NCBI GenBank assembly: GCA_944386395.1
Contig: CALXAZ010000172.1
Location: 1-20,221 of the forward strand
Origin: an uncultured Clostridia bacterium
GTDB lineage: Bacteria; Bacillota; Clostridia; Oscillospirales; JAAYOS01
Direction of reading: 5' to 3'
DNA: 20,221 bases
The position numbers and the translations under genes are program-made. Below, piece by piece: positions 6,961 through 15,302 of the stretch. A model generated the notes under the pieces. That model did not search any database. It was not told the origin of the DNA and saw nothing but the letters and a program-made list of their open reading frames with translations. Numbering within the stretch: the first letter of the stretch is position 1; each line of letters starts with the position of its first letter.

Positions 6961-7824
6961 TCACGTCTGGGGAACGCCAAAGAAGATATTCAGGTCGGTG
7001 TTACCCTCGATACCATCCACGCTTCCCGAAGCGCTGTATTGCCACATCGCAAAGTCGTAGTAAAAAACGGGAATTTCGCTGTAATCTGCCACCCAAAACG
7101 GGTATTCCATTATCTCTCTCAAGTCATAGCCAAAATAGCCGAGCTCCTTGTTAAAGTATATCATGGGCTGATAGCCGTCCTCCTCTACGCGGCGGCAGAA
7201 GGCAAGGGCAAGCCTGTCGAGCGTGTCGTTTGAAACGCTGTCGGTGCGGGCATCCGCGTTGGCAATCTCCTCCCAGTCGAATACGACAGGGAGGGAAATG
7301 TCGTGTCCCGCTATGCAGCCCAGCACAAACTCAGCTTCCTCGATAGCCTCTTCCTCAGAGACAGCCTGAGAGAAAAAGTATACCCCCACCTTCAGTCCGG
7401 CGGCAAGAGCACCGCTGAGGTTTTCTTCAAAGCGGCTGTCTGGGGTTATGGTGCCCTCGGTGTAGCCGCGGTACCCCGTGCGGAGCATGGCAAATTCCAC
7501 CCCGGAGGCAGCGACCAGCTCCCAGTCGATCTCTCCCTGGTGGGAGGAGACGTCTATGCCGGTCATTGCCGTCAGGTCTTCCGAGCTGTATCGCCTGAAG
7601 CTACCGTCGGTATAGAAGCACTCAGTGTCGTATTTGTTTGCGGGTACGGAGAGGTATATCGGTATTCTTATATCGCCCATAAGCTTTTCCTCGTTGATTA
7701 TTTCCTGAGCCATGTTTAAAAGCGGGCGTATCCTGTCGGAGAATACGCAGACGAGAGCCGCCGCGAGCACGGTCATCACCAGAAGGACGATGAGTAGGGT
7801 TTTCAGGCATCCGTGTTTCTTCAT
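6961..7824 (-). CDS. Membrane-anchored GH25 lysozyme (peptidoglycan muramidase)
   Basis: A 287-residue protein predicted to cleave the MurNAc-GlcNAc bond of peptidoglycan outside the membrane. It has a positively charged N-terminus (MKKHG), one hydrophobic segment (about residues 8-28) that may stay as an anchor since no clear cleavage site is seen, and a spacer to about residue 85. The GH25 domain follows: TGIDVSSHQGEIDW with catalytic-face Asp91, the FDWEE motif (Asp183, Glu185 as likely catalytic pair), WVADY and a terminal MWQYSASGSVDGIEGNTDLN strand typical of the family. The start is supported by GGAGGG just upstream. It lies 18 nt downstream of the MazG-like gene on the same strand, so the two are probably co-transcribed. 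No cell-wall-binding repeats are present. Confidence 0.92.
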   Translation of the reverse strand: MKKHGCLKTLLIVLLVMTVLAAALVCVFSDRIRPLLNMAQEIINEEKLMGDIRIPIYLSVPANKYDTECFYTDGSFRRYSSEDLTAMTGIDVSSHQGEIDWELVAASGVEFAMLRTGYRGYTEGTITPDSRFEENLSGALAAGLKVGVYFFSQAVSEEEAIEEAEFVLGCIAGHDISLPVVFDWEEIANADARTDSVSNDTLDRLALAFCRRVEEDGYQPMIYFNKELGYFGYDLREIMEYPFWVADYSEIPVFYYDFAMWQYSASGSVDGIEGNTDLNIFFGVPQT

Positions 7825-7842
7825 TTGCCCTCCTCAAAATGT

Positions 7843-8208
7843 TTATTTTGCGTTGCTGGAAAAAAGCTCTTTGTTTTCCCTGACGTAGTCGCGGATCATG
7901 TTCCACTCGTGTTTTTTCAGATATGCGTCCGATATCTCGTCTGGGGTTATCGCATAACAGAGCAGCGCGTCGTTAAGGTACATCATCACGTCGGTAAATT
8001 CTTCAAGGAGGTGCTCGCGCAGCGGACCTGGAGACATATATTCCTCCTCGCTTTTTTTCTTTATCACGTCGATAACCTCGCCAAGCTCACCCACCATCCA
8101 CAATAGCTGCCTTATACCCGTGTCGGGGCAGTGAGGTCTCCAGTTTGGGTGCTTTGCAAGGAGGTTTTTCTGCATTTCAAGCATCTCGGAAATCTTCAAA
8201 TCGGGCAT
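7843..8208 (-). CDS. MazG-like nucleotide pyrophosphohydrolase
   Basis: A 121-residue all-helical protein of the MazG/dUTPase-like NTP pyrophosphohydrolase superfamily, expected to hydrolyse a (d)NTP to the monophosphate and pyrophosphate in the cytoplasm. The metal-binding pattern is visible as GELGE (Glu41, Glu44) and EEFTD (Glu70, Asp73), the usual ExxE...ExxD arrangement on two helices. The preceding HPNWRP and following helices fit small single-domain MazG proteins, which act as dimers or tetramers. I chose the ATG at 8206-8208 (MPDLKISEML) because AAGGAGA lies 9 nt upstream; a longer upstream frame has no such site and no family similarity. It is followed after 18 nt by the lysozyme gene. 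The nucleotide substrate cannot be told from sequence. Confidence 0.85.
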   Translation of the reverse strand: MPDLKISEMLEMQKNLLAKHPNWRPHCPDTGIRQLLWMVGELGEVIDVIKKKSEEEYMSPGPLREHLLEEFTDVMMYLNDALLCYAITPDEISDAYLKKHEWNMIRDYVRENKELFSSNAK

Positions 8209-8331
8209 GTGTAATTTCTCCTTATAATAATTGTGGGGTAAGTGGGGGCATGTGTACCCCCGGCGGGAGGAGCGTGTAACCTCTGAACGGTGGAACATAT
8301 ACGCTTCTTGCACCGAAAGGGTCATTTGGAT

Positions 8332-8877
8332 TTATATCTGGCGTCTGCCGGGAATTACGCCGGTAATGCCCGCACGGGTGAGCGCGCGGGAAACTGTGTA
8401 CAGGACAAAGGAATACGCGGGAATGGTAAGTATGCGGACAGGCAGCTTGCCAAGGAGCACCACCAGCCATCCTCTTCCGTAGAGTATGGACAGGAAGAGC
8501 GGCATCATGCCAAGCTCGACAATAAATGTGACAAGGGTGACGGAGACAGCGCAGCGGCTGAGGGACACTGTCCTGTTGTGGAGAATGAGACCATAAATAA
8601 GACCTCTGGAGACGCAGGCGAGGGTGATAAGGGGGGTAAAGGTAAATCCGCCAGAGTTTATCACCATGCCGACAGTGTCGCCAAGGGCACATATTATCAT
8701 ACCCCAGATGGGACCGAGAACAGCTCCGGCAAGAGCGTTTGGCAGGAATTGCAGGCTTATCCTGTCAACGGCTCCGGGTGTATAAAACGAGAGAAAGCGC
8801 GTGCAAACTATGTCCATTGCGCAAAGCAGCCCGCCGATGGCAAGGAGCTTCACGCGGTTTTTAAAGTTTATATCCAT
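8332..8877 (-). CDS. ECF transporter S component, folate-type (FolT-like)
   Basis: A 181-residue integral membrane protein with about six hydrophobic segments. It is expected to bind a vitamin, most likely folate, and to work with shared EcfA/EcfA'/EcfT subunits encoded elsewhere. The stretch LPNALAGAVLGPIWGMIICALGD plus FTFTPLITLACVSRGLIYGLIL matches the pattern of folate-family S components (Pro/Gly-rich helix 2-3 region and xxRGLIYG). Distinguishing folate from related substrates by eye is uncertain. The start is supported by AGGAGG (8882-8888). It is first in a same-strand series with the MazG-like gene 123 nt downstream. No tetrahydrofolate riboswitch features were seen in its short leader. 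Confidence 0.8.
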   Translation of the reverse strand: MDINFKNRVKLLAIGGLLCAMDIVCTRFLSFYTPGAVDRISLQFLPNALAGAVLGPIWGMIICALGDTVGMVINSGGFTFTPLITLACVSRGLIYGLILHNRTVSLSRCAVSVTLVTFIVELGMMPLFLSILYGRGWLVVLLGKLPVRILTIPAYSFVLYTVSRALTRAGITGVIPGRRQI

Positions 8878-8923
8878 ATTGTCCTCCTAAAAGACCAGGC
8901 TTTAGCGCGCCGGCACAATTAAA

Positions 8924-8952
8924 AGGATAGCACCAATAGAGGAATTTTGCAA
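8924..8952 (-). promoter_or_regulatory. Promoter candidate for the ECF S component gene
   Basis: On the minus strand TTGCAA (8947-8952), a 17-nt spacer and TATCCT (8924-8929) precede the gene by about 45 nt. The -10 hexamer is the same as that of the metal operon. Confidence 0.5.
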
Positions 8953-9011
8953 GAAAAAGAAGAGAGAAGGGGAAAAAGGGGAGCCAGGCAGGTAAATTTA
9001 TAAAAAATTCA

Positions 9012-9039
9012 TTGTTTTTCGGGGGAGTTGCATTATAAT
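9012..9039 (+). promoter_or_regulatory. Promoter candidate for the response regulator gene
   Basis: TTGTTT (9012-9017), a 16-nt spacer and a perfect TATAAT (9034-9039) lie about 50 nt before the response regulator start. Confidence 0.5.
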
Positions 9040-9091
9040 AATTATATGTGCAATAAGTGTGATAAAATAAAAACAGGAGGGCGTAGAATAT

Positions 9092-9772
9092 ATGCCGAGG
9101 AAACTTCTTATAGTTGAGGACGACGAAAATATATCCGAGCTTCTCAGCCTCTATACAGAGAGGGAGGGCTTTGAGACAAAGATAGCGCCGGACGGCGAGG
9201 CTGCGCTCCGGCTGTTTAAGAGCTTTGCGCCAGACATAGTGCTGCTTGACGTTATGCTTCCCAAGCTGGACGGATGGGGAGTGCTGCGGGAGATACGGAG
9301 CGAATCGAAGGTGCCTGTTCTGATGCTCACGGCAAAGGGAGAGACGGCGGACAAGGTTTCCGGGCTTTCGATGGGAGCGGACGACTATATAGTAAAGCCG
9401 TTTGAGATGAAGGAGGTAATCGCGCGGATACACGCGGTGCTTCGCCGCTCGGGCGGAGAAGAGGAGAAGCCGAAAAAGCTGACCTTTGACAATCTTGTGA
9501 TAGATATGGAGTCGTTTGAGATGATAGTTGCCGGGAAAAAGACAGATGCTCCGCCAAAGGAACTGGAGCTTCTGTATTTCCTGGCATCGTCGCCAAACAG
9601 GGTGTATACCCGCGACCAGCTGCTCGACGAGGTGTGGGGGTTCGACTACTTTGGGGATAGCCGTACCGTCGACGTACACATCAAGCGACTGCGCGAAAAG
9701 CTGGAGGGGGCAAGCGACAAGTGGTCGCTCAAGACCGTATGGGGTGTTGGATACAAGTTTGAGCTGAAATAG
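9092..9772 (+). CDS. OmpR/PhoB-family response regulator (orphan)
   Basis: A 226-residue two-component DNA-binding regulator. The receiver domain (about 1-118) has the acidic pair Asp10/Asp11, phospho-acceptor Asp53 in LLDVMLP, Thr80 and Lys102 in YIVKPF, so it should be phosphorylated normally. A winged-helix domain (about 132-226) ends with the recognition-helix pattern SRTVDVHIKRLREKLE and GVGYKF. The start follows AGGAGG (9075-9080). A histidine kinase normally follows such a gene, but here a strong terminator and then the convergent HtrA-type protease gene come directly after it. The kinase must be encoded elsewhere or be shared. Because HtrA and such regulators often belong to envelope-stress responses, the neighbourhood hints at that role, but this is inference. 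Confidence 0.95.
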   Translation: MPRKLLIVEDDENISELLSLYTEREGFETKIAPDGEAALRLFKSFAPDIVLLDVMLPKLDGWGVLREIRSESKVPVLMLTAKGETADKVSGLSMGADDYIVKPFEMKEVIARIHAVLRRSGGEEEKPKKLTFDNLVIDMESFEMIVAGKKTDAPPKELELLYFLASSPNRVYTRDQLLDEVWGFDYFGDSRTVDVHIKRLREKLEGASDKWSLKTVWGVGYKFELK

Positions 9773-9788
9773 GCGCGCTGCCGGCGCG

Positions 9789-9815
9789 AAGGGGACGCAG
9801 TTGCGTCCCCTTTTT
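9789..9815 (+). terminator. Rho-independent terminator of the response regulator gene
   Basis: An 11-bp stem, AAGGGGACGCA (9789-9799) and TGCGTCCCCTT (9802-9812), is followed by further T residues. The 2-nt spacer means the innermost pairs open to form the loop. Confidence 0.9.
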
Positions 9816-9868
9816 GCTGTGGATATCGCTGCACGCCGCTATTATAGGGGCATAGACGTCCCTACGTC

Positions 9869-9899
9869 AAAAAAAGAGAGGGCTGCGTGTGCAGCCCTC
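9869..9899 (-). terminator. Rho-independent terminator of the HtrA-type protease gene
   Basis: On the minus strand the stem GAGGGCTGC / GCAGCCCTC (9878-9899, 4-nt loop) is followed by T residues (A run 9869-9875 on the plus strand). It faces the terminator of the convergent regulator gene. Confidence 0.9.
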
Positions 9900-9936
9900 A
9901 AAGGGAGAGGTAACTATGAATAGGAATGAATCGATG

Positions 9937-11634
9937 TTATGGCACCATCGGAACTGTCTGCTCCTCCGGTAATTCGGCCTCGTCCATTAGGATAAAGGTG
10001 ATATCCCTGTACATGCCGTCGCGATAAACGGTAACGGTAAAGCTGTCGCCCGCCGTAAATTCCTCCTTTATCGCGTTTATCTCGTCGGCAGAGACGACCG
10101 CCTGACCGTTTGCCTTGACGATGATATCATTTATCTGAAGTCCCTGGGCATAGGCATCGGAATATGGGTTTACATAGTCGACTATGAGCCCGCGTGGGAA
10201 CCCGTAATAATCTGAAATTGCCTGAGTTATAGTGCGCCCGGAGATACCGATGGTCGGGCGGCCCTTTACATAGCCGTTTGTTATGAGCTGGTCAACTATC
10301 TCCTTTGCCGTGTTGGTGGGTATTGCAAAACCAAGACCCTCAACGGTGGTGTAGTAGTCCATCATCTTTAGGGTATTTATCCCTATTACCTGACCATACA
10401 TGTTTACAAGCGGACCTCCCGAGTTTCCGGGATTGAGAGCCGCATTTGTTTGGATGAGGGTCATAGTAAATTCGTCTATCATCACGTCGCGGTTTATCGC
10501 GGAGACGATACCATTTGTGACAGTGCCCATTAGGTCAAGCCCGAGCGGATTGCCTATTGCAACTACCTCCTCGCCTACCTTGAGCTGGTCAGAATCGCCA
10601 AATTCTGCCGCGGGAAGTCCCGTCGCCTCGATTTTGAGGACAGCAAGGTCGGTGCGCTCATCGGCGCCAACGATCTTTGCGGGGTAGGTCGTCCCGTCCA
10701 TCAGCATAACGGCGACAGAGGTAGCGTTTTCGATGACGTGGTTATTTGTGATTATATAACCGTTGTCAGACATTATTATGCCTGTTCCAGAGGAGGTCGA
10801 GCTCGAATACATCGAATCGGCAGTCGAGATGACGCCAACAGTGGATTTTGTCACCTTGTCGTTTATCTGCGAGATAGAAAGTATCGTTCCGTCCGATTTT
10901 TCATCGGCGGTCGACGGGAGAGAGTTTATGTCCATAGTGGGACCATTAGGGTCTCCCTGCGGGGTGTGCGGTACTGTGGATGGCTGAGACGTGGTGACAG
11001 TGCTGCCTTCGGAGCGGCGCAGTATTGACAGAAGTGCGCCGTTATAGTTTAGCCTCACGTCGAACAGGGCTGTAAATACCCCTATCGCGCTGCCGAGCAC
11101 TATCAGCACAAGCAGCGCTGCAATTATCCGCTTTGCCGTTTTCCCGCGCTTTTTCTGTGAAGAAGTATCATTTTGGATGTCCTCACCGATGTACTGCGAG
11201 GCAGAGTTGTTACCGGCGGAGGTACCATAGAGCGAGCTGCCATATGGCACTGTCGGATCAGTAGGCTTCTTTTCGGTTTCCCTGCTGCCGAAAGTCTCAG
11301 CCTTAGATGGCTCTGCGTTTTCAGAGTGGGAGGATGCTGCCCGATAAGCCCCATCCCCATCACCGGAAGAGACCGGTTCTGGGCTTTTGTCCTGAGAGGT
11401 TGGCTCTACGTCAGATGGGGTACCGGTGGAGGCGTCTTTCCCGGAAGCTTGTGGGTGACCGTCTCCGTATATTCTGTCATACAGCGAATGATATTCGTTA
11501 TCCTGCTCTCCGGAGGAGCTTGCGCCCTTGCTTACGTCCTGAGAAATCTCGTCAGAGAAACTGTCGTTTGGATTTTTGTCGGGGGAGCCGTCCTCCGGAC
11601 GGCTGCCGTTAAAAGAAGATTCGTAAAAAAACAT
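9937..11634 (-). CDS. htrA: HtrA/DegP-family membrane-anchored serine protease with PDZ domain
   Basis: A 565-residue envelope quality-control protease. It has a long polar, low-complexity cytoplasmic N-terminus (about 1-165, rich in Ser, Asp, Glu, Gly), one transmembrane helix (about 168-190), a trypsin-like domain and a C-terminal PDZ domain (about 460-550). The catalytic triad is His299 (TNNHVIEN), Asp329 (ERTDLAVL) and Ser405 (NPGNSGGPL). I chose the ATG at 11632-11634 (MFFYESSF) because AAAGGAGCC precedes it by about 5 nt. The upstream in-frame ATG at 11656-11658 has no such site, and the ribosome binding site itself lies between the two. The stop is followed by a strong terminator. The gene lies 140 nt downstream of mfd and has a promoter candidate of its own at 11701-11729. 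Confidence 0.94.
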   Translation of the reverse strand: MFFYESSFNGSRPEDGSPDKNPNDSFSDEISQDVSKGASSSGEQDNEYHSLYDRIYGDGHPQASGKDASTGTPSDVEPTSQDKSPEPVSSGDGDGAYRAASSHSENAEPSKAETFGSRETEKKPTDPTVPYGSSLYGTSAGNNSASQYIGEDIQNDTSSQKKRGKTAKRIIAALLVLIVLGSAIGVFTALFDVRLNYNGALLSILRRSEGSTVTTSQPSTVPHTPQGDPNGPTMDINSLPSTADEKSDGTILSISQINDKVTKSTVGVISTADSMYSSSTSSGTGIIMSDNGYIITNNHVIENATSVAVMLMDGTTYPAKIVGADERTDLAVLKIEATGLPAAEFGDSDQLKVGEEVVAIGNPLGLDLMGTVTNGIVSAINRDVMIDEFTMTLIQTNAALNPGNSGGPLVNMYGQVIGINTLKMMDYYTTVEGLGFAIPTNTAKEIVDQLITNGYVKGRPTIGISGRTITQAISDYYGFPRGLIVDYVNPYSDAYAQGLQINDIIVKANGQAVVSADEINAIKEEFTAGDSFTVTVYRDGMYRDITFILMDEAELPEEQTVPMVP

Positions 11635-11700
11635 TTTGTGGCTCCTTTCAGAGAGCATCGATTTATCATATCCAACCGATATATAGATAATAGCAATAAA

Positions 11701-11729
11701 ATATAATCAAAAGGTGGATATTTTGTAAA
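11701..11729 (-). promoter_or_regulatory. Promoter candidate for the HtrA-type protease gene
   Basis: On the minus strand TTTACA (11724-11729), a 17-nt spacer and TTATAT (11701-11706) lie in the AT-rich gap between mfd and the protease. No terminator is visible after mfd, so read-through from the upstream operon is also possible. Confidence 0.4.
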
Positions 11730-11774
11730 AAAACTGTGAACGTAATGCAAAAAGAAAGACAAACAGATTGTAAA

Positions 11775-14700
11775 TTATTTCAGCTTTGATACAAGAGTCT
11801 CCGCCTCAGATAGCGGGTCGGAGCCCTTTTCAAGTGTGAGGCAGAGATATGGAGTTCCGCTCGCAACAAATTTAAGGGAGTATTTGTATCTCCGCTCCGA
11901 GCATATCTCGCTCACTTTTTGAAGGTCTGGTCTTGTCACAAGAAACCGAAGCTCATTTTTCCTCTGGCTTATCTCAGTTATCGAAATAGCGGCGGCGGCA
12001 GCCCTCAGCAGGGCTATCCGGATAAGGCTGTGTACGCTTTTTGGAATATCGCCGTAGCGGTCGCACAGCTCGTCTATCAGGTCGGAGGCATCCTCGTCCG
12101 TGCGGATGAGGGCTATCCTGCGGTAGAGATCCATGCGCTGCCCGCTGTCCTCGATGTAGCTTTCGGGGATGTTTGCCTCGACAATGAGATCGGCTGTACA
12201 CTCGGACGGGCCTTTTGCCTCCTCACCGCGCTCCTCAAGCACGGCCTCCTCCAGGAGCTTTAGGTACATGTCATAGCCAACGTTCATCATGTGGCCCGAT
12301 TGCGCGTGCCCGAGGATGTTGCCCGCTCCTCTTATTTCGAGGTCGCGCATTGCGATCTTGAAGCCGGCGCCAAACTCGGCAAACTCGCGTATCGCAGTGA
12401 GCCGCTTCTCCGCAACCTCAGAGAGAGCCTTGCCTCGCCTGAAGGTGAGATAGGCATAGGCGTGGCGCTGTGAGCGTCCCACCCGCCCGCGGAGCTGGTG
12501 GAGCTGGGCAAGCCCCATCTTGTCTGCGTCCTCGACTATGAGGGTGTTTACGTTTGGGATGTCTATGCCGGTTTCGATTATCGTGGTGCAGACAAGGATA
12601 TCTATTTCTCCGCGCTGCATGGCGGTGAACACGTCGTTTAGCTCCTTTTCTGCCATCTGACCGTGAGCTATCTCTATTGAGGCGTCGGGAAATTCTTTTC
12701 TCAGGCGGAAAGCTGCCTGGCTTATCGACTCGACCCTGTTGTGCAGATAATATGCCTGTCCGCCGCGCCCGAGCTCGCGCCGGAGTGCGTCGCAGAGTAT
12801 TCCCCAGTCGTATTCGAGGACATATGTCTGCACTGGATGGCGGTCGCGCGGAGCCTCCTCGAGAGAGGACATGTCGCGTATGCCTGAGAGTGCCATGTTG
12901 AGTGTGCGCGGTATTGGGGTGGCGGACAGGGTGAGCACGTCGACCGAGCGGGATATCTCCTTTAGCCGCTCCTTGTGCGTCACGCCAAAGCGCTGCTCCT
13001 CGTCTATTATCAGGAGCCCCAGGTCCTTAAATTCGACGTCCTTTTGCAGTATCCGGTGGGTACCTATGAGAAGGTCTACCGAGCCTGAACGGAGCTTTTT
13101 CAGGGTTTCGCGCATCTGTGCCGGGGAGCGGAAACGGCTCATGACATCGATGTTTACAGGATAGTCGGCAAAGCGGCGGGTGGCAGTGAGGTAGTGCTGT
13201 TGGGCAAGCACCGTCGTTGGTACGAGGATGGCAGCCTGCTTTCCTGCAAGCACGCATTTCATAACTGCACGGAGCGCCACCTCCGTCTTGCCAAAGCCAA
13301 CGTCGCCGCAGAGCAGCCGGTCCATCGGGTAGGGCGACTGCATGTCCTCCTTTATTTCCGCCGTCGAACGGAGCTGGTCCTCGGTTTCAGAGTATTCAAA
13401 GCTCTCCTCAAATTCCTTTTGCCAGTCGTTGTCCGGCGGAAACTCAAAACCCGGACGCCGCCGCCTCTCAGCATAGAGCTCTATCAGCTCCTTTGCAAGC
13501 TCCTTTGCCGCCGCCTTTGCCCGGCTCTTGGATTTCTGCCATTCGGCACCTCCAAGCTTGTTGAGCTTCACGTGCTGATCTTCGCCGGCTCCGATATATT
13601 TTGACACAAGGTCGAGCTGTGTGGCAGGGACATAGAGTATGTCGGTGCCGCTGAACTGCAGCTTGATATAGTCCTTTGGGACCCCGTCGACAGGCATGGA
13701 GACAATACCCTTGTACTGACCTATCCCGTGGTGCTCGTGAACGACGTAGTCTCCAGGGGTGAGGTCCGCATATGAGCGGACGCGCTCGCGGGAGGACTTT
13801 TTCTTTACCTTTTTGCGTTTTACTTCGCCAAGGAGCTGTCCCTCTGTTATTATTGCAAGCTTTATCGTCGGATATTCCATACCTGCGGAAAGGGTGCCAA
13901 GGGCAAGGGTACATTTTCCGGGGACAAGGTCGTTTGAAAGCCCAAAGTCGAGCGCCGGCACTATCCCGCGCTGCTCGAGCAGCTCCGCGAGATGCTTTGC
14001 GCGGCGCTCGTTTTGACAGAGGACGACAGTGCGGAAATCCCCTCCTATATAGTGGGCAACGTCGCCCGCGGCGGTCTCGAGGCTCCCTCCGTATGATGGG
14101 AGCTGCTTTACTGTAAAGCTCACAAGCCTGCGGGGAGGGAGGGGGTAGGCAGAGCCTGCGAAACTGTCGAGAAAAACTATGGGGTACAGGGAGAGCTGCT
14201 CCATCATGTGAGGGAAATCCATGTAGAAGGAGATGTGCTTTGGGTGGACGGAGCCGGACTCGAGCAGGCTCTCGATGTCCTGGGAAAACTGCCACTCGAG
14301 GTTTTTTGCCCGCTCGGCGAGACGGCGGTGGTCATTTATTATCACAAGGGCGTTTTCCGGGAGGTAGTCGAGCGCGGTGGCAGGGTCGGGATAGATAATA
14401 TCGAGGTATCTGTCGGCGGAGGGAAAGCTTATCTCATTTTCAAGGCGCTCGATGTCGAGCTCGAGCGTCTTTATAAAGCCCTCCGACGAGCTTTTTTTCA
14501 GCTTTTCCAGCTGTTCTATCAGGCCGGGCACGCCGCCCGGGGCACAGCCTGGAAGAAGCTCCCCTGCGGGGAGGATATCGAGGCTGCTGACAGAAGAAGT
14601 GCGGCGCTGTGACTCGATGTCGAAATAGGCGATGGTGTCCACCTCGTCGCCAAAAAATTCGATGCGAGCCGGAAGCTCCTCACCTGGGGAGAAGAGGTCA

Positions 14701-15236
14701 AGTATGCCGCCGCGTATCGAAAACTGTCCCTCTCCCTCCACCTGTGGGGCACGGCGGTAGCCTGCCATTACAAGCACATCGGAAAGCGAGTCCAGATTGG
14801 CGCTGTCCCCCGGGCGGAGAGTCACGCGGAGGCGGGAGAGAAGCTTTTGAGGGATAGTGCGGAGGGCGGCTGCCTCAAAGGAGGCGACGACAAGTGGGGA
14901 GCTGTCCATTTTGCCAAAGACGGCAAGCCGCCTGTGCTCCCAGTCCCGGGATGCGCTCTCGGCTGAGTGGAGCATGAGCTCTCGCGCCGGAAGGATATCC
15001 GGCTGGCAGCCGAGAAAGGAGGCGATGTCGCGCGCGGTGCGGGAAACCTCCAGCTCGTCTGCGCACAGCACAAAGAGCGGCCGCCCGCTTGCCTCGGAGA
15101 GCGCGGCGGCGATGTGTGCCTTGTGTATGTCGTTGAGCCCTCCGGCAGCTGCCGGGACAAGCCCGCGTTCGATTGCCTCGAAGAGGCTTTCAAATTCTTT
15201 CAGCCCGCGAAGTGCGGAATTGAGTGGATGTGACAT
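11775..15236 (-). CDS. mfd: Transcription-repair coupling factor Mfd
   Basis: A 1153-residue DNA translocase that pushes stalled RNA polymerase off damaged template and recruits UvrA. The N-terminal UvrB-like region includes SIRGGILDLFSPGEELPARIEFF. The RNA-polymerase-interacting (CarD-like) domain lies near residue 500 (LTPGDYVVHEHHGIGQYKG). The helicase/translocase has Walker A GDVGFGKTE near 645, a DEEQ box near 745, TLSATPIPRTL and QLRGRVGRS; the C-terminal regulatory domain follows. Length is normal for the family (about 1150-1180). I chose the ATG at 15234-15236 (MSHPLNSALRG) because AAGGAG lies 5 nt upstream; an upstream ATG extends the frame by 12 residues without a site. It lies 66 nt downstream of pth, a common pairing in Bacillota. 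Confidence 0.97.
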   Translation of the reverse strand: MSHPLNSALRGLKEFESLFEAIERGLVPAAAGGLNDIHKAHIAAALSEASGRPLFVLCADELEVSRTARDIASFLGCQPDILPARELMLHSAESASRDWEHRRLAVFGKMDSSPLVVASFEAAALRTIPQKLLSRLRVTLRPGDSANLDSLSDVLVMAGYRRAPQVEGEGQFSIRGGILDLFSPGEELPARIEFFGDEVDTIAYFDIESQRRTSSVSSLDILPAGELLPGCAPGGVPGLIEQLEKLKKSSSEGFIKTLELDIERLENEISFPSADRYLDIIYPDPATALDYLPENALVIINDHRRLAERAKNLEWQFSQDIESLLESGSVHPKHISFYMDFPHMMEQLSLYPIVFLDSFAGSAYPLPPRRLVSFTVKQLPSYGGSLETAAGDVAHYIGGDFRTVVLCQNERRAKHLAELLEQRGIVPALDFGLSNDLVPGKCTLALGTLSAGMEYPTIKLAIITEGQLLGEVKRKKVKKKSSRERVRSYADLTPGDYVVHEHHGIGQYKGIVSMPVDGVPKDYIKLQFSGTDILYVPATQLDLVSKYIGAGEDQHVKLNKLGGAEWQKSKSRAKAAAKELAKELIELYAERRRRPGFEFPPDNDWQKEFEESFEYSETEDQLRSTAEIKEDMQSPYPMDRLLCGDVGFGKTEVALRAVMKCVLAGKQAAILVPTTVLAQQHYLTATRRFADYPVNIDVMSRFRSPAQMRETLKKLRSGSVDLLIGTHRILQKDVEFKDLGLLIIDEEQRFGVTHKERLKEISRSVDVLTLSATPIPRTLNMALSGIRDMSSLEEAPRDRHPVQTYVLEYDWGILCDALRRELGRGGQAYYLHNRVESISQAAFRLRKEFPDASIEIAHGQMAEKELNDVFTAMQRGEIDILVCTTIIETGIDIPNVNTLIVEDADKMGLAQLHQLRGRVGRSQRHAYAYLTFRRGKALSEVAEKRLTAIREFAEFGAGFKIAMRDLEIRGAGNILGHAQSGHMMNVGYDMYLKLLEEAVLEERGEEAKGPSECTADLIVEANIPESYIEDSGQRMDLYRRIALIRTDEDASDLIDELCDRYGDIPKSVHSLIRIALLRAAAAAISITEISQRKNELRFLVTRPDLQKVSEICSERRYKYSLKFVASGTPYLCLTLEKGSDPLSEAETLVSKLK

Positions 15237-15302
15237 TTTATCTCCTTGTTGTATTGAGCTTTGCGCTGCCAATGGCTGTCCTGTGTAAAGCGGCGTGAGG
15301 GC

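Noticed and set aside
8244..8261. GGGGG/CCCCC hairpin between the MazG-like and ECF genes considered as a terminator
   Set aside because: It has only five pairs, an 8-nt loop and no following U tract on either strand.
8878..8952. Tetrahydrofolate riboswitch before the FolT-like gene
   Set aside because: The leader from the predicted promoter is too short (about 40 nt) and no conserved riboswitch sequence is present.
8861..9679. A 272-codon minus-strand frame opposite the response regulator
   Set aside because: It is a shadow of the regulator gene and of the intergenic region; it has no family similarity and no ribosome binding site.
9818..9826. TGTGGATAT as a DnaA box
   Set aside because: A single near match with one mismatch, far from dnaA and next to a terminator.
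11775..15236. Several long antisense open frames (for example 13468-14295 on the same strand but another frame, and many plus-strand frames of 80-140 codons)
   Set aside because: They lie wholly inside mfd, have compositions forced by its codons, no ribosome binding sites and no recognisable domains.
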